Below are positions 7,139 through 16,147 of a stretch of 64,000 nucleotides of DNA, one piece after another (the first letter of the stretch is position 1; each line of letters starts with the position of its first letter). The stretch spans positions 1 through 64,000 of the forward strand of contig JAZQDD010000023.1 of the NCBI GenBank assembly GCA_045546615.1, written 5' to 3'. Under the pieces are notes generated by a model that searched no databases, was not told the DNA's origin, and saw only the letters and a list, made by a program, of their open reading frames with translations. Origin of the DNA: CAG-390 sp045546615. GTDB lineage: Bacteria > Bacillota > Clostridia > Oscillospirales > CAG-272. A program made the position numbers and the translations under genes.

Positions 7139-8158
7139 TCACGAAATCAAGCGTTTCGCCGCGGAAACAATGATGTTCACAGCCTCCTCGAGTCCGCCGG
7201 CGGTCACGGTACAACCCGCCGCCTTGAGATGTCCGCCGCCGCCAAAGCTGACGCACAACTCCGAAACGTTCGCGGCGCTGTTAGACCTTGAGGAAACACG
7301 ATACTTCCCTTCTCCCTCCTCGCGAATGGAAAAGGCAACCTCAACACCCGCTACCGAGCGTGCAACGTCAATAAGAGCGTCAAGCTCCTCTGATTCAAGT
7401 CGATTTTCCTCAATCTGTCGCTTTGACATGGGGCAAACGGCAATTCTGCCCCCCTCACAAAGGCGCAATACCTCAAGCGCGGAGCGTTCTGCCGCAAGGC
7501 GAGATGGCGTTTTAGTGTCAAAAAGAAGCCTATCAATGTCGGCGTGCTCGGGAACGGCAGAGACGAGCTGTGCCGCCGCGCGGTGCGTAGCAGCAGTAAC
7601 GTTTGAATATTTAAAACAGCCCGTATCAGAGCTTATAGCCGCATATATCGCGAACGCCGTGCGGTGAGGTATCTCATCAATATATCCCCTGCGAAGCCAT
7701 TCGCGCGCCACACGCCAAATTATCTCACCCGTAGCCGCCGCACCGCTGTCAAGATAACGGTCAGCAAACTGCGTGGAGCTTGCATGGTGGTCAATGGCAA
7801 GAAGAATATTATACTTCCCCTCAAGCTCGCCAAGCTGTGTGGGCGAGGCAACGTCAAGCGATATAGCGCGTCCCCCCTCCGCGAAAACGCCCTCGGCGCT
7901 TTCGGGGAGTATGTTGTCCTGTATCCCCTCGCCAATAAATTTAAGGCGCTCGGGGAGCTTGTCACAGCATACTATCCGCGTTTTACAGCCAACCTTGTCA
8001 AGAAGCACTGACACAGCAAACGCCGAGCCAATGCAGTCCCCGTCGGGGCGTGCGTGCACAAGCAGAGCAAGCGGCCCATCCTTTGCAAGAGCGTAGAGCC
8101 TGTCCACCATTGCGGCGAAAGTCAAGTCGGCAAGATGCGGCCTTATCGCCTCATTCAT
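7139..8158 (-). CDS. nrnA: DHH-family bifunctional nanoRNase / pAp phosphatase (NrnA-like)
   Basis: 339 residues from ATG 8158, which overlaps the rbfA stop (ATGAATGA); an upstream GTG at 8170 is in frame but less likely. The protein degrades 2-5 nt RNA fragments and dephosphorylates 3'-phosphoadenosine 5'-phosphate in related bacteria. The N-terminal DHH domain shows 'RPDGDCIGSA' and 'IDHHAS', the metal-binding Asp/His motifs; the C-terminal DHHA1 domain shows the substrate loop 'FGGGGHLKAAGC'. Length and order match the YtqI/NrnA family (about 310-340). It is coupled to rbfA, as in many Firmicutes where rbfA-nrnA-truB follow each other; truB is not next here. Confidence 0.92.
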   Translation of the reverse strand: MNEAIRPHLADLTFAAMVDRLYALAKDGPLALLVHARPDGDCIGSAFAVSVLLDKVGCKTRIVCCDKLPERLKFIGEGIQDNILPESAEGVFAEGGRAISLDVASPTQLGELEGKYNILLAIDHHASSTQFADRYLDSGAAATGEIIWRVAREWLRRGYIDEIPHRTAFAIYAAISSDTGCFKYSNVTAATHRAAAQLVSAVPEHADIDRLLFDTKTPSRLAAERSALEVLRLCEGGRIAVCPMSKRQIEENRLESEELDALIDVARSVAGVEVAFSIREEGEGKYRVSSRSNSAANVSELCVSFGGGGHLKAAGCTVTAGGLEEAVNIIVSAAKRLIS

Positions 8159-8534
8159 TGCTCTCACCACCCTCGCTCTCGTTTGCAGGCTTTGAGATGC
8201 TGTGCAAAAGAGATGAAATATGCGCTCCGTTAGCGATTGAGCGGTCGGGGCAGAATGTCAGTTCGGGAGTCTGGCGCAGCTGAAGCTCCTGCGCAAGGCG
8301 CTTGCGAATAAAGCCTGCGCTGGATTTCAGTCCGCGTGCTACTTCCTTTTCGCGCTCGGCATCAGCACCAAGCACCGAATAAAATATTTTTGCAAATTTC
8401 AGGTCAGCCGTTACCTCCGCGCCCGTGATGCTGACAAAGCAATCCGCAACGCGCGGGTCCTTGACCTCTCTCAAAATGACGGAAAGTGCCTTTTGCGTTT
8501 CGTCATTGATTCTTCCTCGTCTGTAATTAGCCAT
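8151..8534 (-). CDS. rbfA: 30S ribosome-binding factor RbfA
   Basis: 127 residues. RbfA is a KH-fold assembly factor that binds the 5' helix of 16S rRNA during 30S maturation and cold adaptation. Family signatures are visible: the N-terminal 'RRGRINDETQKALSVIL' with 'REVKDPRV', then 'ITGAEVTADLKFAKIFYSV', 'GFIRKRLAQELQLR' and 'PELTFCPDRS'. The length is typical (about 115-130), with a short Glu/Gly-rich tail. The start at 8534 has GAAAGGAA upstream. It overlaps nrnA by 8 bp, giving translational coupling. Confidence 0.95.
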   Translation of the reverse strand: MANYRRGRINDETQKALSVILREVKDPRVADCFVSITGAEVTADLKFAKIFYSVLGADAEREKEVARGLKSSAGFIRKRLAQELQLRQTPELTFCPDRSIANGAHISSLLHSISKPANESEGGESNE

Positions 8535-8631
8535 TTGGTATTCCTTTCAAGTGCGCCGCGGCGCACATAACTATTCAAGTTATATTATACCACCAAACTA
8601 ACGCCCCGTCAAGTTTTTTTGAAGATAAGAA

Positions 8632-8664
8632 AAAATACCGAAGCCATAAAAGACTTCGGTATTT
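8632..8664 (-). terminator. Terminator at the end of the SipW-TasA-like locus
   Basis: AAAATACCGAAG ... CTTCGGTATTT hairpin, 6 bp after the stop of the anchored surface protein; it marks the downstream end of the long minus-strand gene run. Confidence 0.8.
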
Positions 8665-8669
8665 ATACT

Positions 8670-9320
8670 TTACGCCTCGCGGCGCTTTGTCTTATACACA
8701 ACCGCAACTATCGCAACCACCGCGAGTACTGCGACACCTGCAAAAATTGCGATCTGGCTTCCGTCACCCGTAGGAGTAGGATCGTCGGGTTCGGGAGGAA
8801 ATTCCTCTGACTTAAATTCCCAATCAAGGAATCCAACTGCGTTCTCGTACTTATCATCAAGCTCGAGCGGAACTTCAAGCGTTACCTCAAGCGTTACAGC
8901 CGCGCCCGAATAGAACGTGCCGAGGCACACCCAATCGTTAACGGGAGCAGGTGCGCTTGCGGGAGCTTTGAAAAGCTCCTTGCCGTCCTTTGCCGCTACC
9001 GTGATGGTAAGCTGATCAAGGAATCCATTGGAATTCGTGCCTTCGGTCTCGCCAAGAGCGCGCAGATAAATGGTAGTTTTTACGCCATTATCAACGTCGT
9101 TGTTGATGAAAATTTCCTGCGTGATCTTGTCACCGGGCATAACGCCCTTGAAATCAGTAAAGAGGTCGGTGGGGGAATATTTGCTTCCGGGAGCAAAGAC
9201 AAAAATCTTTGAGTTGCCGTTATACGTTACCTTGCCCTCGGCGGATGCACCGAATGCGAGTGTTGCAGCAAGCATCACACAAAGCATAATCGCCGCAAAA
9301 GCTCTAATAGTTTTTTTCAT
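8670..9320 (-). CDS. Secreted surface protein with C-terminal TPTGD-type anchor
   Basis: 216 residues. A classical Sec signal peptide (1-26, ending 'FGASAEG') precedes a beta-rich domain with 'GVMPGDKITQEIFINN', the kind of PG-then-strand pattern also seen in the upstream fibre subunits. A Pro/Asp linker leads to 'PTPTGDGSQ', a hydrophobic helix (about 192-210) and the basic tail 'KTKRREA'. This is the layout of a sortase substrate with a non-canonical TPTGD motif, or simply a membrane-anchored protein; no sortase gene is in the window. AAGGAGG precedes the ATG. It is the last gene of the SipW locus, 13 bp after a TasA-like gene, and could tether the fibre to the cell. The function is inferred from context only. 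Confidence 0.75.
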   Translation of the reverse strand: MKKTIRAFAAIMLCVMLAATLAFGASAEGKVTYNGNSKIFVFAPGSKYSPTDLFTDFKGVMPGDKITQEIFINNDVDNGVKTTIYLRALGETEGTNSNGFLDQLTITVAAKDGKELFKAPASAPAPVNDWVCLGTFYSGAAVTLEVTLEVPLELDDKYENAVGFLDWEFKSEEFPPEPDDPTPTGDGSQIAIFAGVAVLAVVAIVAVVYKTKRREA

Positions 9321-9332
9321 ATCCGAGCCTCC

Positions 9333-9935
9333 TTATTGCGGAACTACAAGATTGCCACTGGCATTGATGTCAAAGTTAGAACCCCAAGCCTCTTGGACAG
9401 CTTCTTTGGGTGCGCTCTGAATAGCCTCGGCAAAGACCTCAACTACCTGATAATAGGTAACCTTTTCGCCATTGATCTCCTGCTCCACAGGAGTAAGCGT
9501 TATCTTATCGCTACTCGAGGCAAAGAGATTATTAGTTGCGCCGCCGTTGGGATCAACGGGCTTTATGTAGTAGTAATAACCGTCAGAACCCTCTTCCCAA
9601 CCGGTATTGAGGTTGAACGTGCCAAGCCTTGCGGGAATACTACCAATAACGTTTTTGTCTTCATCTACATAATAGGTTACGATGGAAGCGCGCAGAAACG
9701 CTTTGGCGGTGCCGGTATTTGTCAGCATTATCTCCGTCTTAGTATCGGAAGATGTACTCTCAATCACCTTAACGTCGACACTACCGGGCTCAAATTTATT
9801 AACGATCTCTTGTCCAACCGAGAACAGGTACGCTACCGTTGCCCCGACTAAAAGCAGGGCAACGATAGAGCTTACGATCGCCATGCGACCGCTGAAAAGC
9901 TTTTTAAGGAAACCTTTGAATTTGTTGTTTTTCAT
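9333..9935 (-). CDS. TasA/camelysin-like subunit 8 (SipW-dependent)
   Basis: 200 residues with a SipW-type signal: basic N-terminus 'KFKGFLKKLFSGR', hydrophobic run to about 38, then 'AYLFSVGQ' and 'VNKFEPGSVDVKV'. The mature part has 'NTGTAKAFLRASI' (the strand that carries the fibre-subunit pattern), 'GYYYYIKPV', 'GGATNNLF' and, near the end, 'FAEAIQ...EAWG', the A-x-x-x-Q...AW pattern shared by all eight subunits. The ATG overlaps the stop of the giant gene (ATATGA), so the two are translationally coupled, suggesting defined stoichiometry or a capping/linking role. It lacks the LDE/Asp-rich loop of subunits 1-4. Confidence 0.82.
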   Translation of the reverse strand: MKNNKFKGFLKKLFSGRMAIVSSIVALLLVGATVAYLFSVGQEIVNKFEPGSVDVKVIESTSSDTKTEIMLTNTGTAKAFLRASIVTYYVDEDKNVIGSIPARLGTFNLNTGWEEGSDGYYYYIKPVDPNGGATNNLFASSSDKITLTPVEQEINGEKVTYYQVVEVFAEAIQSAPKEAVQEAWGSNFDINASGNLVVPQ

Positions 9936-12900
9936 ATCAATGTCTCCTCTCTCTTAAAGTTTACGTATGCTACGGTAGTGGTGTTCTCTCCACCAATGTA
10001 GCTAATATCTATTTTAGACGAAGAATTAAGACTGTTAACGACCTTCGGGCTGTTACCGTCGAGCCACTTGTCGCTGTTAAGCGTGTTTATAAAGGTGACA
10101 TCGAGGTCCTTGGTGTCGCCGTCAGACTTCTGCAATATGCCGGTAATACTCTTAGAAGCATCCTCTCCTTTTTCGTTTACCACCTTATATCTCCAAGACC
10201 ATTCGGTCATCTCGGTAACCTCGTAGGTGCCGAGAGGCAGGCTCGTAATGGTTACGGAGCTTGAGGTACCATTGACTACATTGATAGTAACGTACATATC
10301 GACCGCATCGGCAGAGCCTGCAGCAAGCGCGTTACCGTTGCCGTCAAGAGTGCGTACAACGTGGAAGATGAATGTCTGCTCGGGATCAACGTTATCAACA
10401 TTATCAATGCGTTTCGTGATAGTAAGCTGACCGTCGTAAATAACGTATGCACCGAGAGTTACACAAACGAAGGTGTTCTCTGCGTTGATGTACTTCGTAG
10501 GTTTTGATATAGTGTTGCTTGCACCATTCGTTGTCTTATCAGCGGAATCGATCCAAGACTCGAATACGTCCTTACCGTTAGCAACAGCGTAGTCATAACG
10601 AAGGATGGGATCGGTACGAGTATTGATACCGTTAAGACCTATCGTGTAGTTGGTATCGTTCTTTGCATAGTCCTCAAACCAGCCCGTAGGATTACCTGCA
10701 TTGCCGATGATCTTCATCGATTTGAATGCGGGAACGCTGAGCTGAGTCTTTACAGCGTTTGCAAAAACGTCGTCAGCCGCAAACTCTGCATTGTTAAGGT
10801 AGATACCGGAGTTGAAATTATTATAATCTTTAATGGAGAAACTTGAAGTAGTGGCAGAGCTTCCAAGCTCGTTAGCAACGTAGATACCGCCGCCAACACC
10901 CTCAAGGTCTGAATGGCGCTGATACGAAGTAGTATTGGTATTAACGTAATTTGCATCTACGCACTTTGCAGTATTATCCGTAACGTATCCGCCCTGCATG
11001 GTAACGCTACCGCCATTGATAACTGCAACGCCGCCGCCGTTCTTTGCGGTATTGGATTGTATAACGGGATAAGAGCTGTTGTCTTTAGCAGTCAGATTAA
11101 CGATAGACGAATCACAGCATACACCGCCGCCGTAGCCGTTGAGTGCCTTGTTGCCGGTAATGTTACCGGATTCAAGGGTTGCTGCACTCGAAGTTGCAGT
11201 ATTAGGCATAAGAGCGTCTTTTTCAGTATCGGAGAGCTTGCTCCAGTGATTTGTCATTGAACTATCCAACACGAATCTATAAAAGAGCTGGGCGAGATGA
11301 GAAGTCTTATCAAATTGTACAGTATTGCTTCCATTCTTGGTTACCATAGCAACAGTACGTGAGCCACCTGCTTGTGTATAAGCTGTATTTATTTTTGCAT
11401 TATTATTTGTATCGTCCGCTGAAGTATACCATTGGTCATATCCATAATCTTTAAGCCAAGATGTATAAATGTTGCCTCCGCCGCCAACAATTACATCTAC
11501 ATTGGGATACGTTTCTATAAATGTTTTGAATGTTGTCGCGTTAGCTTCGTTATTTCCAAATGTTTTAAATTGGATATCCAAATCTTTTACTTCGAAATCG
11601 AGGTTTGCAAGGTGGGCTTTGAATTGACTTTCAATATCACCATACTTGTCACCGATCCAATCACCAGCACTTTTTGGTTGTAGCCATACACCAACCAACA
11701 AGCTAGTCTTGTTATCTTTGGGCAGACCGCTGGTTGCCAATGCGGGAGAATCCGTATAAACTCCGCCACCGTTTCCGTTGGTAGCGACGTTGTTCGAAAT
11801 AGCACCACCCTCCATCTTGAAGTTATTGGTATCCGATATGCAAATACCGCCGCCGTTGTTAGCTGCAGTATTGCCGTCAACCTTACCACCCTTCATCGTA
11901 ACGGTCGCTGAGTCGTTAGCGTAGATACCGCCGCCGTTTGTGGTAGCGTTATTGCCTGCGCCGATAGTACCGCCCTCGATAGTAGCTACGGCAGATGCAC
12001 CGGAGACGAAAACTCCGCCGCCGCTTACAGAGGTGTTGGCGGAAACGGTACCGCCATCCATGGTGAGCAATGCCGAGCCTCTGATAGCCAAGCCGCCGCC
12101 CGCGGTGCCTGACTCATTTTTGGTTATATTACCGCCGCTTACGGTAAGATTAGCATCGAATGCCTGAATACCGCCGCCGTGCTGTGCCGCATAGTTGTTT
12201 GATATCTGACCGTTACTGATAAAGGCTTCTGCGTCTTCGCTGTTAATATAAACCGCACCGCCGTTTTTAGTATTGGCCACGTTAGAGTCCATAGTACCAC
12301 CGTCTACTACAAGCTTTGCACCGCCGGTAATAAACGCGCCGCCGCCGTTTTCAGCTGCCACGTTGGCTGCTACTTCACCGCCGTTGAGGTTTACAACGTA
12401 TCTCTGTGCTGGGTCAGTTTTGTTATCGGAAGCCGCGTAAATACCCGCGCCGTTGCCGGTTGCCGTATTGCCATAGAATCCGTATGCAGAGTTATCGGAT
12501 GATTGGTTCATCGTAAAGTTTACGATGCCTGCATTTGTGACACTGCCACGAACCATGTAAAGTCCGCCGCCGGTTCCAGCTTCGTTTGCCTCGATAATAC
12601 CGCCCGTCATAGTAACGGTGGTATCGTTATCGAAATACGTTTCGTCTGTAAAGGAGTTCTCAATGAAGATACCGCCTCCGTTGCCTGTTGCAACGTTACC
12701 GCCTGCAAGGGTAGCAGATGCCGCATCAGGAAAGGTAGTGTCATCCTTGGTCACGGTAAGAGTAGGAGCGCCGTATTTGTTGATACCTACGTGACCGCCG
12801 GTGATATTAACGGCGTTGGTATCCTTGATATAGATACCTGCACCGTTGGGAGCAGTATTACCTATAACGTATCCACCCGTGATATTTACTGTACCGCCCT

Positions 12901-15900
12901 CGGCAAGGATATAAAGTCCGCCGCCGTAGCTTGTATCAGCCTTGTTATTATAAATGTAAGCACCGCTTATGTTTACTTGGGTAGAGCCTTCAAGCACGGA
13001 AACGTTGTCACGCACGCGAACGCCGCCGCCGCCTACGGTAGAAGCATAAGCTATATTATTGAAAATATAACCGTCGTTAAGGATAACGGACTTGTTGTAG
13101 AGCCATGCGTTTGCGGTAGTGTCAGCAGGAGCCTCAGAGCTTTTAACGCGGTATAATATTCCACCGCCACCGCCTGCGGCAGTGTTATCAAATACAAGAA
13201 CGCCGTTGAGCTGGAAGTCGAAGGAATATTCATTTGACTTAAGGCTTCCGGACGTTACGGTGGTATTAGGAGTACCTACGCTTCCCGAATGGTCTGCGTT
13301 AATACTTATACCGCCGCCGCCATTGCTATCTCCGTTTCCGCCTGCAGCATTGTTGCAAACGATGGTATGACCGTCGAAGAGAGTGTTCGGGTCGTTGTAG
13401 TTTATATCAAATCTCATGTGAGCCTTTGACGTTCCTACGTTAACACCTGTTCTGATATAAGTTTCAAACTTGATAGCGCCGCCCGAACCTGCGTTAACCA
13501 TATTGTAGGCAAAGGTGGAGCTGTTGATATCCATAACGCCCGAGCACTTGATAGCCGCGCCCTTCCAGAAGGAGAAGTTACCGAAGAATACGCAGTTATT
13601 TACCTCGGTGCCCGCACAGCGATCGCCGTTGCGTTTAGCAGTTCCGTTTGCTTCCTCGTTGTCAGGAGCGTAAACGTTATACTCAGTATCGCCATTGGGG
13701 CCCGTGTAGGTGTGGTTAAGGTTCATATACAGCGCACCCGCACCCGACATATTGCTGTTGTAAAGGAAGCTGCAGTTGTTGAAATGAATGTCAGCCGCAA
13801 CGAGTCCTCTGGAACGGAAGGTTCCGCCCTCGGTACCGTTACCGTTAAAGCTCTGCGTTGCAAGGCAGTTCTTGAACAGGCAGTTTTCAACAGTTGCCTT
13901 GGGGCATACGAAATAGTCGGCAAGGAATACCGCACTACCGTTGGAGTCTGTCGCACAGTAAACGAAGGTGCTGTCCTTCATGCTCATCTCCTTAACACGG
14001 CAGTTAAAGAAGAGCGCGCCGCCCTCGCGGGAGCCCTCGGCAAATTTAAGCTGGGGAATATTATACCAGTTGTTGTATCCACGCTGTGTTGTGTAATTAT
14101 CGTATTTAGTAGAGGCGTTTTGCAAATCTTCCGCTGTTTCGCCACCGCCGGCAAAGGTATCGTAACCTCTATACCAGTTGAATGAGGCAAGAGCAGTGGT
14201 GTTGGAATACATATGCGCCTCTTTGAACAGATAGCTACCCGTGCCGCCGTTGTTATGGTTGAGGTTTTCGCTTGCATCAACGTCCGCATTTGCGGGAATA
14301 TCGGTGATACCGAGAGCATTCTTTACAGCGTAGAAGCGGTTGCCATTAACAATGTCTGCAACGAAATTCTTAGTAAAGATGAAGTCAGAGTCAACGAGTG
14401 CTCTGCCGCTGCTGTCAATGGGATCGCCGTACATAGCCCAGCCCGCGCCGCAGCAATAGAAATCGCAGAAATCAAGCATGAGCTTTTCGATCCTCGTGCC
14501 GAGGGTTTCGGCAGCTGCTCCGAGGTTTTTAGTGACGTGTCCCTTATCATCAGGGGTGAAATCATCATTGTCGTAGTGATATCCGCCAAAGGAGATAGCA
14601 CCGCCCGCACGCATTGCGTAGCAGAAACGGAAGCTTGCGCCCGTAAAATCGGCAGTGCCGACGTATACAAGGCTTGGGTTGTTGTGATCCTTTACAGCAT
14701 CCCAGTCCTCGGTCAAGGACTCGTCCTGATAGAAGCAGATAGCACCGCCGTCACCGGACTGGTCGCCTTCCTTGTGGTCGTCAGTAACTCCCACGTAGTT
14801 AAAATACGTTGTGTAGCAGTGATTAAAATCACAGTATGAAAGGTCAAGGGTTGGAGAGAAGAAGTTCTTACCGACCATTATTGCGCCGCCGCGAACTGCT
14901 CCGCAGTAAGCAAAGCGGGTGTTGGTAATAACGACCTCGGAAAAATAACCGCACGTAGTTTCGTTTCTGCCGGCGCCGTCTTTCGAGCCGCTTGCAAGAT
15001 ATATAGCACCGCCGCCCGCTTTTACGTCATCTACCTCTGCGATGTTAGCAGAGGTTTTGCCCGTAAGGTCGGGGATAGTTTCGTTAAGGTTGTTGCGAAG
15101 ATCCGCGCCGCTTATAATGAGCTTGCATGTCGTGTTTTTGGGACCGCCGTAAACCGAGATAAGGGGACGGGTAACGCCATCCTTTAGGTTAACGAGTTCC
15201 ATACCGCCCTTATTAGCGTTATATTGGCCGGCTATCGTTGAATCGTCCATTACATCGTAATCCTGGAAAGCAGAAGAACCGGAGAGAACGATCTTCTCGT
15301 AGAACCAGTAATCAGTTCCGTTTACTGTAATCTCAACAGGCACGTCGTCGATATAGCCGTTTCCGTTAAAGTCACGTCCGAGAAGAGTAAGGGTTGCGCC
15401 TTTAGCAATATTAAAATAAGATCTGTGAATGCATATTCCGTATATCTTCTCCGCGCTTGTGTCTACAATGTTACCGTTGATATCTATACCCTTATCGAGA
15501 AGACCGTCGGCAAAAACAGGGCGCTTGAGAACAATTCTGTTTTCAGTTGCATAAGGACCGTTAACAATATCATCTGCAGACCCCATAGCGATAACAGTAT
15601 CACTAGTAATATCAAGTGTCTGTCCTTCGCCTGTTTCACTATATACACCAACACGGATACCGATCGTACAGTAAACTAATTTGCCATTAATATTCTCAGT
15701 TATAAAGTCGTTAGAGACTTCCGCCGTATATACATTATAAGTTTTCGTGTACTTTGTACCAGAGGCAGTATCTTTAAGCTCAATGCTCTGCTCTGTGCCA
15801 TTCGCATACGGAGTTGCAGGATAAAAAGGCTTATTGTACGTATCATAATCATCTTTTTTATCACTTATTTCGTCAAGGTTCTTCCTATTGAGATCCTCGT

Positions 15901-16147
15901 GATATCCGTCCAACGCCACGTTAGTTACGTCTTTACCGTCTATCTTGTAACTACCTTCCGTAAGGCTTGCGAGAAGCGCGAGGTCGCCAACGGAGATAGA
16001 GCCGTTATTGATCGCGTCGATAAGGTCTTGGTTTGAGATCAAGCCAAAAACTGCACCGATTATCGCGCCAAACGAGCCCATGATCATAGTGAAGCAGACG
16101 ACCGCCGCTATCACACCTGCTAAAATCTTGCGTTTGGTGTTATTCAT
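9932..16147 (-). CDS. Giant 2071-residue beta-helix surface protein with embedded binding-like module
   Basis: The largest gene in the window. Residues about 8-33 form a signal/membrane segment. From about 250 to 1470 and again to about 1880 it is a right-handed parallel beta-helix (pectin-lyase-like), with repeated turns such as 'NGGGIY', 'TMKGGKVDGNTA' and 'NNGGGIC'. Residues about 1475-1640 break the helix with a compact domain ('LLVGVW', 'VDVIVGGGGNI', 'HLAQLFYRFV') that resembles two domains of the lipoprotein at 29007-32132. Residues about 1895-2010 look like a pilin/Cna-B-like (FctA, DUF7601-type) domain ('LTITKRIDNV', 'LPLGTYEVTEM'). There is no LPXTG motif or C-terminal membrane segment. 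The start overlaps the upstream stop (TAATG) with AAGGAGG before it. Probably an adhesin or matrix scaffold held by the TasA-like subunits; ligand unknown. Confidence 0.85.
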   Translation of the reverse strand: MNNTKRKILAGVIAAVVCFTMIMGSFGAIIGAVFGLISNQDLIDAINNGSISVGDLALLASLTEGSYKIDGKDVTNVALDGYHEDLNRKNLDEISDKKDDYDTYNKPFYPATPYANGTEQSIELKDTASGTKYTKTYNVYTAEVSNDFITENINGKLVYCTIGIRVGVYSETGEGQTLDITSDTVIAMGSADDIVNGPYATENRIVLKRPVFADGLLDKGIDINGNIVDTSAEKIYGICIHRSYFNIAKGATLTLLGRDFNGNGYIDDVPVEITVNGTDYWFYEKIVLSGSSAFQDYDVMDDSTIAGQYNANKGGMELVNLKDGVTRPLISVYGGPKNTTCKLIISGADLRNNLNETIPDLTGKTSANIAEVDDVKAGGGAIYLASGSKDGAGRNETTCGYFSEVVITNTRFAYCGAVRGGAIMVGKNFFSPTLDLSYCDFNHCYTTYFNYVGVTDDHKEGDQSGDGGAICFYQDESLTEDWDAVKDHNNPSLVYVGTADFTGASFRFCYAMRAGGAISFGGYHYDNDDFTPDDKGHVTKNLGAAAETLGTRIEKLMLDFCDFYCCGAGWAMYGDPIDSSGRALVDSDFIFTKNFVADIVNGNRFYAVKNALGITDIPANADVDASENLNHNNGGTGSYLFKEAHMYSNTTALASFNWYRGYDTFAGGGETAEDLQNASTKYDNYTTQRGYNNWYNIPQLKFAEGSREGGALFFNCRVKEMSMKDSTFVYCATDSNGSAVFLADYFVCPKATVENCLFKNCLATQSFNGNGTEGGTFRSRGLVAADIHFNNCSFLYNSNMSGAGALYMNLNHTYTGPNGDTEYNVYAPDNEEANGTAKRNGDRCAGTEVNNCVFFGNFSFWKGAAIKCSGVMDINSSTFAYNMVNAGSGGAIKFETYIRTGVNVGTSKAHMRFDINYNDPNTLFDGHTIVCNNAAGGNGDSNGGGGISINADHSGSVGTPNTTVTSGSLKSNEYSFDFQLNGVLVFDNTAAGGGGGILYRVKSSEAPADTTANAWLYNKSVILNDGYIFNNIAYASTVGGGGVRVRDNVSVLEGSTQVNISGAYIYNNKADTSYGGGLYILAEGGTVNITGGYVIGNTAPNGAGIYIKDTNAVNITGGHVGINKYGAPTLTVTKDDTTFPDAASATLAGGNVATGNGGGIFIENSFTDETYFDNDTTVTMTGGIIEANEAGTGGGLYMVRGSVTNAGIVNFTMNQSSDNSAYGFYGNTATGNGAGIYAASDNKTDPAQRYVVNLNGGEVAANVAAENGGGAFITGGAKLVVDGGTMDSNVANTKNGGAVYINSEDAEAFISNGQISNNYAAQHGGGIQAFDANLTVSGGNITKNESGTAGGGLAIRGSALLTMDGGTVSANTSVSGGGVFVSGASAVATIEGGTIGAGNNATTNGGGIYANDSATVTMKGGKVDGNTAANNGGGICISDTNNFKMEGGAISNNVATNGNGGGVYTDSPALATSGLPKDNKTSLLVGVWLQPKSAGDWIGDKYGDIESQFKAHLANLDFEVKDLDIQFKTFGNNEANATTFKTFIETYPNVDVIVGGGGNIYTSWLKDYGYDQWYTSADDTNNNAKINTAYTQAGGSRTVAMVTKNGSNTVQFDKTSHLAQLFYRFVLDSSMTNHWSKLSDTEKDALMPNTATSSAATLESGNITGNKALNGYGGGVCCDSSIVNLTAKDNSSYPVIQSNTAKNGGGVAVINGGSVTMQGGYVTDNTAKCVDANYVNTNTTSYQRHSDLEGVGGGIYVANELGSSATTSSFSIKDYNNFNSGIYLNNAEFAADDVFANAVKTQLSVPAFKSMKIIGNAGNPTGWFEDYAKNDTNYTIGLNGINTRTDPILRYDYAVANGKDVFESWIDSADKTTNGASNTISKPTKYINAENTFVCVTLGAYVIYDGQLTITKRIDNVDNVDPEQTFIFHVVRTLDGNGNALAAGSADAVDMYVTINVVNGTSSSVTITSLPLGTYEVTEMTEWSWRYKVVNEKGEDASKSITGILQKSDGDTKDLDVTFINTLNSDKWLDGNSPKVVNSLNSSSKIDISYIGGENTTTVAYVNFKREETLI
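11215..11720 (-). other. Embedded small binding-protein-like module in the giant protein
   Basis: Encodes residues about 1475-1645. The pattern is strand 'LLVGVW', helix 'IESQFKAHLA', strand 'LDIQFKTF', helix, strand 'VDVIVGGGGNI', a Lys/Asn-rich loop, strand 'RTVAMVTKNG' and helix 'LAQLFYRFV'. The same order of elements is found twice in the C-terminal third of the 29007-32132 protein ('VDVIVGGGGNI' against 'FDIVVGCGNNI'). The alternating beta-alpha units look like one lobe of a periplasmic binding protein. Confidence 0.6.
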
